From contig BSYO01000006.1 in assembly GCA_033239525.1 (NCBI GenBank), positions 17,446,175 through 17,510,174 of the forward strand: a stretch of DNA of 64,000 nt, given 5' to 3'. Within the stretch, counting starts at the first letter, position 1. The number at the start of each line of letters is the position of its first letter. This stretch comes from Nepenthes gracilis. Lineage: Eukaryota; Streptophyta; Magnoliopsida; Caryophyllales; Nepenthaceae. Position numbers and translations under genes: made by a program. Shown one piece after another: positions 25,594 through 38,192 of this stretch. Under the pieces are notes generated by a model. The model saw only the letters and a program-made list of their open reading frames with translations. It had not been told where the DNA came from and made no database searches.

Positions 25594-27135
25594 TTTAAAG
25601 GCATCCAAGTTCAAAAGAAAGGATCAATAAAGTTGAAAAAAGGTAAGGAAATCGACTCCAAATAGAATGCCTGCAATGACAAGTGGTGAGAAATAAAAGC
25701 TCAAACCTGGTCAAGATCCATAAAACAAAAAGTGTTTTTGATATTTTCTTTCATTTTAAGTCACAAATTTAAAACTTTTTCATTTCGCCATGTATGGTTT
25801 CAATTAGGTGGTAATAGGGCAAGTTTTTCCACATTTGAGGATTAAGTCAAGCTGCTCATAAACTTTCTTTTTAGCACATCCATAGACCAGTTATTTCTTA
25901 TGAGTTGTATTTTCAAAATCAGTAAACACTTCTATTTTTAAAGTAAAAGTAATGACCTACCACCTACTATTTACTTTACAAAACTGTTGCAATGTATTGA
26001 AGTTTCAGATTAGATCACATAAGATATGCACAAGAGAACAGGACAAAGGGAAAAAAGTAGAAGCCAATACCTATATGAATAATACAACTCTGGAAAACGA
26101 CTATTTACATAAATCAACCTAAATTTCCTTTTAGCTCCGCGAAGAGTGCAAGTATCTCTAAGATGAAGCGTCAATGCGCCAGATGTTTTATTTTCCATCT
26201 TGTAGACACATAGTACTCATTAACAGAGATTATTTAGCACAAAAATCTCAAATAGCCGACATGTGGCATTGGAACAAACATCAAAGAGATGGGGATCTAA
26301 TGAATCACCTGGACAACTTATCCCATCATCAAAGTATTAAGTGCAGTGAGTAATACGTCCATACTATTTATGTAAAAGAATAATAACAAAGGCTTAAGTC
26401 TCATTAAGTTTAAACGGCTAAATGAATTTGCTTTTGACAGTCCGCTCTATTTGGCGTGAACCCTCCAAGACTAGAAGAAATTCAAATGATATTTGCTATC
26501 ATAGTCAGTCTACTTCTCAACCCATCCATGCCACTAGTGTAACCACAGAAATCCTTGCAAACCGCATTCTAATAATGGACATTCTTCTGATTTTTCTATC
26601 AACTCTCAAGTGCATTACAATTCAAAGATTGAATTAAAGAAGATCGACTCAAGTAACTCCAATTGTAAATAATAGAAGCTAGTGCAAGTGAGCACACTGA
26701 ATTATATGAATCTATCCATGAATATACGAAAGCAATCGCTCATCTACCTGAACGAGACAATAGTAATTACAACCTGACGACTCTGATATAAGTAAATCGC
26801 ATACTTAGAATTCAAAACAAAAGAATACTTCAACAAAATCATTTTGGATAAAATCAAAACTAGCTCGAAGTGAAATGAACAAACAAATTATCCGACGGCC
26901 AAATCATACCAATCCGGTGTCACTGCAAGTTGAAACGGTAAATTTCTGATCTGAGATGTAGTCCTTCGTGAGAAGATCTGCACGTAACGCAAATCAAGAC
27001 GTAATCAATAAATCGAAAACAGCTCCGAAATGGCGATTCTCTTATAGGAGCCACAAATACATGATAAAAGAAGCATTGTTAGCTACCTTTGGCTCTCTTG
27101 CCGATATCAGAGAAGAGTCCCGGCCCATTGATCAT
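20909..27135 (-). CDS. Mitochondrial outer-membrane porin (VDAC2-type), complete
   Basis: A six-exon minus-strand gene: 27135-27087, 26977-26910, 21886-21776, 21696-21610, 21513-21305 and 21215-20909 (TGA). All introns are GT-AG and the exons sum to 831 nt, or 276 residues, the usual plant VDAC length. The protein starts MINGPGLFSDIGKRAK (N-terminal helix), continues DLLTKDY.SDQKFTVST, then ALTSTAVKKGG, and ends in the porin C-terminus STNQNTFTVGGSYAID...KAKLNNHGKLGALLQHE...SEVDTKALDK.PRFGLSLALKP. VDACs are 19-strand beta-barrels that pass ATP, ADP and other metabolites across the outer mitochondrial membrane. The STAVKKGG, EAGYDTTSGNFTKY and PRFGLSLALKP segments are closer to the plant VDAC2 clade than to VDAC1. 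Intron 2 is unusually long (5023 nt); the intron 3 donor is GTGGGG, placed by reading frame and family alignment. Confidence 0.95.
25541..25590. repeat. TA/TG dinucleotide microsatellite in VDAC intron 2
   Basis: A short TATATATA run followed by about 21 TG units. It lies inside the 5-kb second intron of the VDAC gene and reads as CA repeats in the sense strand. Confidence 0.95.
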
Positions 27136-27504
27136 CTTTGCTCAGAGATACAGATAGGAGGGAAGTAAGGGGAGAGAACGAGAAAGCGAGAGCGGACGAG
27201 ATGGCAAAGGAGGGTTTGGCGTTCAGGGAATATTGGTTCGGTGGCAGGGACGGACGACCGAGGATCAAGAGCGAGGGCTACGAATACGGAGTTCAGCTGT
27301 GACTTTTATCCGTGACGGACTGCATTTCCACCGTTGATCAGATTGACTAAAACAGGTTGGGTTAATGCCACCAATATTCAACGCATTTCTTTCTTTCTAC
27401 CGTGCATATGTGTGGAAAAATATTTTAGAAATATTTAATTGATTTTTTAAATTATTAAATAATTAATTTATTTATTTATTTATATAAATTAAAAACATAA
27501 GCAA
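27136..27504 (-). promoter_or_regulatory. VDAC 5' leader and proximal promoter region
   Basis: Immediately upstream of the VDAC ATG, the sense (minus) strand is rich in CT runs (TCTCGCTTTCTCGTTCTCTC), typical of plant 5' leaders. No canonical TATA box is obvious, as is common for housekeeping genes. The composition falls to AT-rich beyond about 27420. Confidence 0.4.
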
Positions 27505-28660
27505 TCTAATGGGAATGACTCTCCGTGAACCGGCCTAAAAATCTAGTACGTTGGCGGAAAAGAGGCCCAAGAGACGAAAATCCAACAAAATGCTTCCATA
27601 GCTTAAAATTCGAAAAGCAATGCGACTAGCACAAGCGAGTTGATCCAAGACCATCCAACGAGAAATAAGCAACTAGGGATTCGTGGTATCTCGCCTCAAT
27701 GGTCAACTATTAGACTCAGCAGCTAACAGCTTTCATAACTCAATACATGTGAACAAGCCATACTTGCTATAATTGGCCAAGCAGATCAACCGCTATGCCC
27801 AAAATATTGTTATAATTACGCATTGTTCTCAAAATAACAATTATGACTCAACAAATCTTCTTAAATGAAAATTGCCATACAGCGCCATCCATGATCACTC
27901 CGGCAACGGAAAAAATATTCTCAAATAATAGTGGTTACCATAATCCACTCTCATGATTATCGAAACATCTTAGCGAATCCATGCGAGCAGTTGTCATTAG
28001 CCATGAAGCCTAATGAAGATTAAACTGACTCTCACTCTATAAATATTTCCTCTTCGCTACGAGAGAGGGGACTAAAACCCTAACCCTATAAATGAGCAGT
28101 CAAGTAGTCCACTCTAGAATACAAAAGCATACACTCCTATCTCAAGCATTCATACACATTAAGGTCCTACAAAGTCACTTTGCCAAAAAGTGTAATTGAC
28201 TCTAAGCCACCTTTTCTAAAAAGAGCACATTTCCCAAAGATACTTCTGATCAAGCGCACTTCTTGAAACCCAATCATTCACAATACATTCAAATTCCCCA
28301 TTCAAGTTTATATTTATCAATCATTATTTACAGTATAGAATAATTTTTAATTTAAATATCAGAAGATATATTGAAAAGCGAGTCATACTATCCTCTTACA
28401 TTTTATTTATCCATTATAATACTTTCTAAAAAGACACATCTCCTCAAAGACGCTTCCAATCAAGCGCACTTCTCAGAACTCAATCACTCACAATACATTC
28501 AATTCCCCATTCAAGTTTACATTTATCAATATTTCTTTATAATACCGAAAGATTTCTAATTTAAATATTAGAAGATATATTGAAAAATAAGTCATACTAT
28601 CCTCTGATCTTTTATTTATTCATTGTAATGTATAAGATATAGGTTCCCAACGACAAAGAT
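27505..28660 (+). repeat. LTR-like tract with internal duplication
   Basis: Starts near TGGGAATGACTCTCCG, where GC content jumps. It has a TATA-like CTCTATAAATATTTCC at about 28036 and an AAACCCTAACCCTATAAATG stretch at about 28076. It resembles a plant LTR, perhaps that of the broken Tat pol downstream in the same orientation, but neither a second copy nor a target duplication was found. Confidence 0.35.
28213..28632 (+). repeat. 210-bp imperfect tandem duplication
   Basis: Two consecutive copies (about 28213-28422 and 28423-28632), each opening with TTTCTAAAAAG and containing CAAGCGCACTTCT, CACAATACATTCAA and AGTCATACTATCCTC in the same order, with substitutions and small indels. Confidence 0.8.
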
Positions 28661-30615
28661 CGGATTTACTTCAATTGAATCTAACGAGCGATATCAAATA
28701 GCTATTTAATTTGTATAGTAATACGAATATGAGAATATATCACGGTATTATCAAATGACAGAATATAATGATGGTTACCCCTGATTATGTGGTCCAAGCC
28801 AAAATACAGTATTTTATTTAAAATAAAATTATATCTATAATTCGTATTGTGCTTATTATCAAATGGAGAATAAATATTATAATTGCGTAAAATTATAGAG
28901 ATTTATAACTATTTATTTCTGAATTGGAGTTTAAAATTTTAAGTTAAAAAAATAGCCGTTTAAAGTAATGATTAAAAAAATTATATTTTATAATTTTAGA
29001 TAGTAAAGCTTCTAAACATTGAAATCTATGGATCATTTGATTGAAGCCATAGAATCATTATCGTTGGATTTTTAAAGTCGAATTATATATGTTTTTTTTC
29101 GTAGTTTTCATGTAAATGTATAGTAACAACTAAAATATAATAACAAATTTAATTTGAATGTTTATGGAGTTTTATTCTTATTTGAAGTTCCTATTTGATT
29201 TAATATATTTTGTTATAATAACAAAATCTTAATTTTACCAACTCAAACCAAATCTAAATTCGCAGGCTTTGACGTCCCTGACAAAATTTCTCTGCTTCGC
29301 TGGTGGTCTAATCCTCCTCTATCGTGCCTGCGAGGCTTGTTGCAGTGTTGAAGACAGTGAGCAGCTCCTTTAATGAACGATGATTTGGGTAAATTTCCAA
29401 ATAGATTTTGCACTTTCTATTCTGATCTGATGTTTCTGTCAAATAGGAAATGATTCGATTTTCATGCTTTGTGTTTAGGGATATTAGGGTTAGGGTTTAC
29501 TGATTGAAGTGTTGTTTGATACGATTCTTCTTCTTCTTCTACATTTTTTGGTTTCCACGACTTGGGATTTTAATTGAAAATAGCTTTTTGATTGAATTGA
29601 AATGTCGTATACTTCGCTTCGCTTATGGACATAGGCGTACTTTTTTTGTGGCTGCTCATACCGGTATGTTATGCTGCATTTGGGGATCCTCTCCTCTGGA
29701 ATTCCATATGCAGCAGAATTCCTGTAATGTTATTCAACTGATATAGTTGTACGGTTACTACAATATCTGGCCACTTCAACTACTGAAATGGGGATCCTAA
29801 TTCTCCCTGCTTCTTCCAAGAAGACCATGGTGAAGATTTTCGATTTTGTCGCAAGTATGTTGGCTGCATCTCTCTCCCACCCGTTAGATTTGAGCTTTAA
29901 AAATCTCCCATCACTGGTAAAATCTCTGCACCTTCTTCTATGAATAAAAGGAAATTAATTCCCTAATCCGCTTCCCTTCATCACTTATAAAAAGATAAAT
30001 CAAGCATTTACTGCAGAACCCTTCAATTTTTTTTTTTTGGTAAGTAGTACAGAACCCTTCAAGTACTACGACATTCAAGCATGAAAACAAAACGAAAATG
30101 GTAGTTGATCAAATATACTCTACATCTTATGAAAGCACCTACCACAACCCAAGTACTAGTTCATGCCGAAAAACAGAAGCAGGAGTTCAAGTGGTCAGAT
30201 ACTTTTGTTAACCCTTTTGAATGTGTGAAGAGTTTCTGTGAGCAAAAAAGGAATAACGAATCCAGTTAACAGTAGCGCAAATGTCTTTACTGGATGTTAA
30301 ATATCGAGATGTCTCAATCGGTAATTCCATTGGTGAAAGTTTTAATTTAAGCTGGTTTGAAAGGTTTAAGTGGCATGTAATAACAGCTCGTGCAACTCTA
30401 ACAGACAGATAAGATATTGTATGAGTTCTGCACTTCTACCGCCCAATGAAGAGTTGGATCCCATCAGGGCGGTTGTATATTTTTGGTTTAGTTTTTCTTT
30501 CTTTTGATTGAGTGGTTGGCCGGTGCTTGGATATGTGATTGAGGCCTTATTCTTGTTTGATAAAGTTATTTGTTTGCTGATAATTTTGATTGAGTTGGAT
30601 CCCAGCATGGTGGTT
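28661..30615. other. Intergenic, possible exon-like patches
   Basis: Mostly AT-rich. A GC-richer patch at 29265-29400 (ending GATGATTTGG before GTAAATTT) looks like a 5' leader or first exon with a splice donor, and 29788-29943 holds a 51-codon frame (MGILILPASSKKTMVKIFDF...). Neither matches a family I know, and a TE insertion follows. At 30424-30615 the motif GAGTTGGATCCCA occurs twice, about 130 bases apart. Confidence 0.3.
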
Positions 30616-32835
30616 TGTTCCCTTTGACAGAAGAACGTCAATCAGCTTTCCAAGAATTCAAGGAATACCTTGCCAATCCCCCGCTCTTACCTTCTCCTAA
30701 AGAACACAAAGAACTGTATCTTTACTTAGCCATCACAGACACAGCACTAAGCTCAATTTTGGTTAGGCAAGAAGTTAACATATAACGACCAATTTACTGT
30801 GTTAGTAAGATCCTAACAGATGCAAAGATTTGGTATTCACAGGCCGAGAGGGTCACTCTAGCTTTGATCCATTTAGCGGAAAACTTCGTCCATACTTCTA
30901 AGCCCATAAAATCATCGTCTTAACTCACTAGCCACTGAAGGGGATCTTGCAAAGGCTAGAAGTATCCGAATGTTTGATAAAGTGAGTTGTAGAATTGGGG
31001 GAGTTTGCATAGAGTTTCGAGTATGACCAACCATAAAAGGACAAGTCCTCGCAAATTTTGTAGTGAAAATGACACCCCAATTTCGAAATGCTTAGGAGAA
31101 GATAAACAAGGGCCTCCCCACGAGGAAACCCCAACATAGATTTTATATGTTGATGGTTTATCCTCTCAAATAGGTAATGTGGCCGGTGTAGTCTTGGTAA
31201 CTCCAGACGGATTCAAAATAAAATACTCAATGATGTTCGGGTTTCAAGCCACTAATAATACAACTGAGTATGAAGTTCTATTAGCCGGGCTTAAACTAGC
31301 AAATAAGTGCTCAGCAAAGAATCTAATCGTTCGCAATGACTCTTAACTAGTAGTCAACCAAGCGTTCAAGAATTTCAAACCGTCTAATACATGATTGGCA
31401 AAATATCTCGTCAAGGTGAATGACCTACTAGCATTTTTCAATAAAGTAGAAATTCACCACATCTCAAGGAAGGACAACTGTAAAGCTGACCAATTGGCAA
31501 AAGCAGCCTCACTTGGAAACTCCGAGCAATATTCAAGGAAAATGGGGGAAGTTCTCATGAACCCAAGCATAGAAGTGTCAGAAGAGATGTTTCCAATTTT
31601 AGACGAGGTGACTTGGATGACGTCATACAGAAAGTACCTCGAAGATGGTTCGTTACCAAAGGATCCGGACAAATCTAAGTGCATAAAGAAGACAGCCGGA
31701 TGGTACATCTTCATGGATGAAAAACTGTACAAAATGGGCTATTCCATCCCTTACATGCGGTGTCTAACACCTTCCAATATCGATTATGCTTTAAGCGAGG
31801 TATATTTGTGTATTTGCGGATTGCACATAGGGGAGAAGAACTTGACGTTTAAAGTTACTTCACAGGACTACTACTGACCCATCATGAAAAAGAACGCTAT
31901 GGAGTTCATTAAGAAGTGCAAAAATTGTCAAATCCATGGCAACATTTCTCATTGGCCTCACACTAAATTTCAGGCTGTGCAGTCACTTAAGCTGTTCGCA
32001 CAATGGAGGCTTGATTTACTAGGCCCGTTTTGCCTTGCTGCAAGACAAAGGTGGTTCATCATAATCTTGATAGACTATTTTACGAAATGGGTTGAAGCAT
32101 CTCCATCGGTGAAGATTACTGAGCAGAATGCGATTTAATTCGTCTGCTAGAGCGTTATTTGCAGGTTTGGGATACCCAAGGTCATAGTGACTGACAACGA
32201 TACCTAATTTATAAGAAAAAGGTTCACAAAATATTGCACGAACCTAGACATTAAATTGGTTCATACCTCTGTTACTCGCTCCCAAGTAAATGGACTGGTA
32301 GAGGTAACTAACCAAACCTTGCTACAAGGACTGAAAATGAAGTTGGAGGACGCAGGGGCTATTAGGCAGACAAGCTTCCATTCGTGCCATGGTCCTACCG
32401 GATGACTCCTAGAGAATTAACCTGAGAACACTCTTCAACCTGTGTTATAGGATTGAGGCGGTCATTTCGGTGAAGATCGGATTACCCAACTTTTGAATCA
32501 AAAGTTTCAACTCGTATTGCAATTCTCAGCTCTTGAGAGAGAACCTAAACCTACTCGAAAAAGTCAGAAACATGGCATGACTACGGACAGCTGCTTACTA
32601 AGCAGAGAGTAGCACGATACTATAATAAAAAGGTGAAGGCACAACAATTTAAAATATGGGACCTAGCTCTAAGAAGTATTGATGTTACATGCAAGATTGC
32701 CGATATGAATAAGCTATCCACCAATTGGGAAGGACCATTTCTAGTATTAGTTGTCCTCCGGAGCAGCGCATATAAATTACATACTTAAAATGGGAAACTA
32801 GTCCCCTGGGCCTGGTTATATGATATATTTTAACA
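30616..32835 (+). pseudogene. Broken Tat-lineage pol (RT end, RNase H, integrase)
   Basis: Plus-strand segments in retrotransposon order, cut by many stops and frameshifts. They are: the RT thumb/connection (EERQSAFQEFKEYLANPPLL, then YLAITDTALSSILVRQE); a second, archaeal-type RNase H (LYVDG...VAGVVLVTPDGFKIKYS...ATNNTTEYEVLLAGLKLA); the linker (ISRKDNCKADQLAKAAS); integrase zinc-finger remnants (MKKNAMEFIKKCKNCQIHG); the catalytic core start (RLDLLGPF); and the C-terminal domain (ARYYNKKVKAQQF...LSTNWEGPFLV). A dual RNase H is diagnostic of the Tat lineage of Ty3/gypsy. The catalytic RT core, protease and gag are missing, so this is an old truncated copy, more decayed than the element at 39576. 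Confidence 0.88.
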
Positions 32836-33419
32836 TTTTAATAAGACTAATTTTTACATCAATTTTTTGCATTTGTTGCTCATTTGTGTGTTTGTGTGAT
32901 TCATAATGACCATGACTGATCTCAAGTCAAGTGAGTGGGAATTTTACTCCTCACTTGCTAAAATAACCCATATAAAAACACTATAACAGCACTGGTTAAA
33001 ACTACCCTATAACCCAAAGAGTGGTCAAATGTTGATAGTTGCTTCAGAGATTCGGGGGCTTTGAGGCCAAATGTCCAGTCCTTTTTGAGAGGTCCAATTT
33101 AATACCGAATTATGTTCAAACTAATAAAAAACCTTAGAGAGTTTTTCAGCATGAGTGCCAAAACACCCTTTCACAGGATAGGCACTATCAGTCATACAAG
33201 GTCCACAGACTAGGGTCCAATTAAGCTTGATAATGACGGTAAGTCCACTTAGCCAGCAAATGAAGAATTCATTGAATAAGAATGCAACTTAACAGAAATA
33301 ATATTAGCCACAATGATCAATGCAATTTAGCTGATTTATTGAGTCACATAGTTACATATGTACAATTCAGAACCCCAACTCAGTACAAGAAGGAATCCAC
33401 CAAGTTAATCCATGTCAAG
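32836..33419. other. Tat element 3' region, non-coding
   Basis: Sequence downstream of the broken pol and upstream of the antisense remnant. It corresponds in position to the repeat-rich spacer of the complete Tat element, but no clear tandem repeat is seen. Confidence 0.35.
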
Positions 33420-34717
33420 CCGCGAGTGACTCAATTATCCTAAGGTTGAGGGCTGGATGAGGGCCTAGACGATGGGTCCGCACAGGATTCTGAGAAATTA
33501 CTCACGTTGAGGCTCTATAAGGCCCTAGAATTCCATGGATCAAGACAACCTAAGGAAAAATTATGAGCAACCAATGAGATAATCCGCCTGTAGAAAGAAA
33601 TACCATCTTGGAACTTAACCTCCAAAATGGGTCTAACCTTCTCGAGCCAAAAACTCCGCCTCGATTCCTCCTTAAGCCAGACACACTTATTCTAGAGGCT
33701 GTCAATAAGATTTATGTCAAAAACTGATCGATGCTCAGCTTCTTGGAATTTATCTTCAAGAAATGCAATCTTATCCACAGCTATAGTATTCACATTCGAT
33801 AATTCGTGGGATCTCGCCATCTATTCGGACAATTCCTTCCCCAGAAGAAGCAACCCAATCTCGAAGCTGTTCAGCCTCGGCTACAGCGGTTTTCACTTGG
33901 ATCCCCAACTCCCTGTGTGCCGTAGGATCGATGCACGATAAGATGGGCAATCTCGACGTCTCACTTGTGCAGCCCGTCCTTAACTAAGAGCACTAGCTCT
34001 TGGGACTGTCAAATAAACAGAATATTCAGTCAAACACGACAATATTAGGGAAGGATTCGCATATAAAGAATCAAGCGAGTAATATCTCTTGAGTAAAAAA
34101 CTTCTCACGAAGAAAGGGATCTAGCGATGATTTGTGCTTGGAAACTTGTGGAGTCCTCCAGAACAAGAGGGGCAGTGAATAGCGACAAGGAGAAACTGCA
34201 AATCCGGGGGAGTAGAGAAGGCATCCGGATCCTCAGAACTCTTTGGTGGTGGAAGACCAACTTGAGGGGCCTCCTCTCCCTTTGGAACCTCCGATGAAAA
34301 CAGATAAGGCCCAGGAATCTCCATTGCAATCTCACAATTATTAGCAAGTATCTTCTCTGTCATTCCTCCATTATTGATTACCTTCGCCATCAGGGCAATA
34401 GAAGGAGCAGAAATAGAATCGTCGGGTGAAGAATTAACCAAAACTGGGACCCCATACTTGGTGATGAGCAGAGCAACAGTCGATTCTTTCACATTCACGC
34501 CTCGAAGTACAGAGTCATTTATTTCCATAGAACTAGGGGAGCCTTCTATTTCCATAGAAATAGTGGTCACACTCCAAAAGTAATATTTTTCATCCACTAC
34601 CATGAAATGCCTTTTAGTACAAGCAACAGTTTCGGAGGCTAACCAGTTGGTTAAAACCCAAGCTATAAATTTAACTCCTCCCAAATCAAAGGAGAAAGAC
34701 AAAATGGAGAACTGCAA
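33420..34717 (-). pseudogene. Probable relic of a Tat antisense ORF
   Basis: A 198-codon open frame (34717-34121) lies on the strand opposite to pol and ends in a Pro/Ser/Asp-rich segment (PPPKSSEDPDAFSTPPDLQF). The antisense gene at 47263-49079 has a similar proline-rich segment before its intron. Farther along the minus strand, a sequence like an intron acceptor (TTTATTTGACAG, ending at about 34005) precedes a broken frame with coiled-coil-like stretches (VDKIAFLEDKFQEAE). The position between pol and the expected 3' LTR, the strand and the possible intron match the complete element. Sequence identity between the two is too low for me to prove homology. Confidence 0.4.
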
Positions 34718-35289
34718 AGATACTCAAGCAAATAATGCACTCCAGGACAGTGAAAGCACATCCTCCCAATTCATATTCATCTCATTCTCTTTCAATTCAA
34801 GCCTTGCTTTTACATCTTTCCATTTCATTAAGAAAAACATTGACTTGAGGATATACCGGGAAGTGAGAAATGTATATTTTTCATCTCTTATTTAAGTTGT
34901 TGTGGTGTACAAAACAAGAATTTGTAGTCACGAAGATTGGTCACTTGTCAATCGAACCAATTGAGTGACCAATCCGGCTCTCTAATTCGTACAATAATTC
35001 AAATCATTGAGTCGCATCACAAACCTAATTTTTTTCTTATATATTGGGTTTCTTAGCTAAGGGTGGTACTATATTTGAAACATGTCTTGTCTTTTTTTTT
35101 TTTTTATTCATCATTATTTATTTCTGTTTTGGGGTATTAGATTTGTAAGCTGTTGAGGAATGAGGATCTATATGACTTTCTATCGGTACATTGTATGAAT
35201 ATAAGATTGTTTTTAGACAAAGAATGCTTGACAGGATGAGCCAGCCAAAAAACAATAAAGAAGAAGAGAAAGTGTTGGTTTACATGCCC

Positions 35290-35340
<51 letters not shown>

Positions 35341-36894
35341 TTGCATCCAAGTGAAAGGATGAAAATACTTGATGTGGATAGGTAGTCATCTTCTACATCA
35401 GAATTGTCCAAACTGTTTCGCTTTTGGTGTTTTAGTTATAGAGTAGGTAGTAGCAAATGGGGTTGCTATTGATGGGAGTGATAAGCGGTAAGAAGAGACG
35501 ACTAACTTTGCTTCTTCCCCTCTAGGCACTTAAACGTGGGTGTGGACAATTTTTTTATTTAGGAAAGAAATGGGGTGTATCTTTGAAGATAGCTCTGGGT
35601 TAAAGAATCTATTCCTAGAGATATTACTACTAAAAGGACCTGGCTGAATATGAAAATCAATTCCTTTGGTGTAATTAATAAGGATATGCCTCTATCAATA
35701 TTTTTTTATATGCATCTCTATTGGAAGGGAGATAGCAGGAATGATTAGTAATAGAACACATTAGTAATCTAATCTAAGGGATAGAATCTATTCATGATAA
35801 GGAATAGAATAGATTAGTAATCTATTAAAACTTTATTCTGTCACTTTGTAGCCAGAGTAGGCACGTGAAGTTCACTAGAAGGGACCTACCGGGAATGATT
35901 TATTGCAATGCAACAGCACTCAATGCCTGGTCATAGGCTATACTTGTTCTCACCACCTGCCACACGGAACTTGTCTAACAAGTTTTCATTAAGTCCATGT
36001 TGACGTCTTCGTTAAGTCTAAGTGATTGAGTAAATTTATGAACAAGCAATGGAGAGAACTTGGGGGGGGCCTTCAAACTTGTATCCATGACTGTAAAGTT
36101 TATTTATGGAACGTAGACTTTATTCATATCTGAAACTTATCTCTATTTCGTTATTTCCTCTGATTTGCAGGCGAAACTAACAGGAAGTTTGGGCGAACTG
36201 TAATTCTAGTGAGGTTTGTTTTCTATTCTGGCCTGATTAGAAGCCGGGGAAGGGGCATTATTTTTAAAAATTCTACCTAAAACATATAATGGCCTTCTAG
36301 TCCACTTTCATTTCTCCATCTTCTCAACAGTGATTATGGAAATTTATTGAATTTTCCATCAAATATGGGAAAATATAAGGGAAAAGCATGAAAATTATTC
36401 TTAACTTCTCAATTTTGTTTATTATTTTTCTCAGTTGTGTTTTTAGTTTTGATTTTAGTAAATTCTTTTTTCATAGAGTTCTAAGGACAATCAAACTCAA
36501 ACTCGTCGATTTATGATGGAGACAACGGGAATATAAGATGGTTTCCACGTAGTGTATGATTTTTCAAAAAAAGGTAAATATTATATGATTATTTTTGAGT
36601 CATTCTTTACTAATTATTTAATATAATATTTTATCTATTTATTTATTTTTATATAATCTATTAATATAAATTAATAAATATAATTTTATATTATTTAAAG
36701 GTGTCAAAAGTTTAATTTTAAAATTATTTCTCGTTTCAAAACGGTTGATATTGATCATCATTTTTTCTCAAATATATGTTTTATCATTGGGTCAGCATTG
36801 GCCGAAAGGGGCACGAGGAAATACTTATAGGAGGATAAAGAAATCAGAAATAATTACGAAATTTATTCAATTAGTTATTTTTAAAATATTTATC
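34718..36894. other. Intergenic with GA microsatellite
   Basis: No convincing gene. Positions 35294-35338 are an uninterrupted GA repeat of about 22 units. A stretch around 36170-36215 (after TGATTTGCAG) resembles an exon border but has no partner. The 3' LTR expected for the Tat remnant to the left was not found. Confidence 0.5.
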
Positions 36895-37888
36895 TGTTGC
36901 GTTCCGGGTCCGCGGTTACCGTACGGATTACGGAGCATTCGAATTCCTTAGCACGCGGCGGCGTCGGTCGAAGGGTCCGGTCTCCGTTGCTATGAACCTG
37001 GACCTGCACAACACAAACAACGAACAAGAGGTCAGGGGTCCGGCAGGATTTCTCCCATCAAAGCCGCTCTGACGCTAAGTCAGCAAATTCCCGTAATGAA
37101 CGGAAATGGCACACGCTAAAGGGCGGTGCGCGGATGAATGCTGTAAAAGCGTAAGAGATGCTCGTGTAATGATATGGAGAATACAGTGCGCAGGTTGTAG
37201 AAGGCCTGGCTTCCTTGATGCACCGTAGGGGGTAGTTGACTTTCCCGTAGTCTGAGTAGACGTGGGGTGAGTAATCGTGAGCTAGCTCGTGCCAGACGGA
37301 AGTGAGTCAATCCTCAGTTCCAGCTCGTTCCTTTCTTGTGACCAAGTCGAGAAGGAGGAAGCTCAGAGCTCTACAGTTGAGTTAGAGTTGGAGTCAGAAT
37401 CAGAATCGAGGAAGAAGATCCCCTTCTCTGTGGGGCGTGAGGGCTTTTATAGGCCTCTCCCCGTTGGACTCTGGGTGCCAGAATGTCCGTTGCGAGGGCT
37501 TCTGTGCCGCTGGTCACTGTCGTGGACCGCCGGTCGTGTCGGTTGTCCTCTTGCCGTGGCAGGCACGCTTCTGGGTGTTGCCGGCCACGCCCGATTTTTC
37601 CCTGAGTGGGGATTGGTTGGTTGCCTGCAGGCGGCTGCGGAAGCCGTTGGCGCTGCACCAGCCATTCATCTATTTGCTAGCCTTTCCGCCTTTTCGCCGG
37701 TTTTTCGGCGACGCATTAAATGCGTCGCAGAATTCCCTTGCCTTCTGTCAACGTGGGCTCTTTTACGCGTTTCGGTTGCTGGGCTGGGCTGGGCTAACCA
37801 ATCTGTGCAGGCTTCTGAACCTTTCGTGGGCCACGGAATCCTTCATGGGTTTGGAAATTCTTCATGGGCCAGGACATGGGACCCAACA
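36895..37888 (+). mobile_element. Solo LTR A
   Basis: 994 bp beginning TGTTGCGTTCCGGG and ending GGGACCCAACA, flanked by perfect 5-bp target duplications TTATC (36890-36894 and 37889-37893). It is GC-rich in AT-rich surroundings and has a TATA-like CTTTTATAGG at about 37444. No primer site or coding sequence is attached, so it is the product of LTR-LTR recombination. The long open frames across it (for example 37289-37900) are chance frames in GC-rich LTR DNA. Confidence 0.93.
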
Positions 37889-38192
37889 TTATCAATTTAA
37901 TATTTTTAATTTATTAATTTTTATTTAAATTTGTTCATATTAACAGATGAATAAGATGTAGTGGTACTGAGTATAATTTTTTTAGTATAAATCTATATAA
38001 TTTATTATTCAAATATAAATATATGGCGTAAAGATTTAAAATTTTTCTTGATTGAAATAATATGTAGCCAAGAAAAAGAAATAATAATTTGGCCAATTTT
38101 TCATTGAACCTCGATCTCTCACCTATCAAATATTAATTATATAGAAAATTATATAGTATGTCAAAAGTATTTCTAATTTTGAATATCAATTT
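37889..38192. other. AT-rich spacer between two solo LTRs
   Basis: About 300 bases of AT-rich sequence with no feature other than the target duplications at its two ends (TTATC on the left, AATTT on the right). Confidence 0.7.

Noticed and set aside
28070..28100. AAACCCTAACCCTA, telomere-like
   Set aside because: Only about two units, next to a TATA-like motif; more likely a promoter telo-box or chance.
35137..35385. Frames rich in SLSLSL or ERERER
   Set aside because: They come from the GA microsatellite at 35294-35338.
37289..37928. Long plus and minus frames of up to 203 codons
   Set aside because: They lie within or run just past solo LTR A, overlap each other in several frames, and have no domain. 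GC-rich LTR DNA has few stops.
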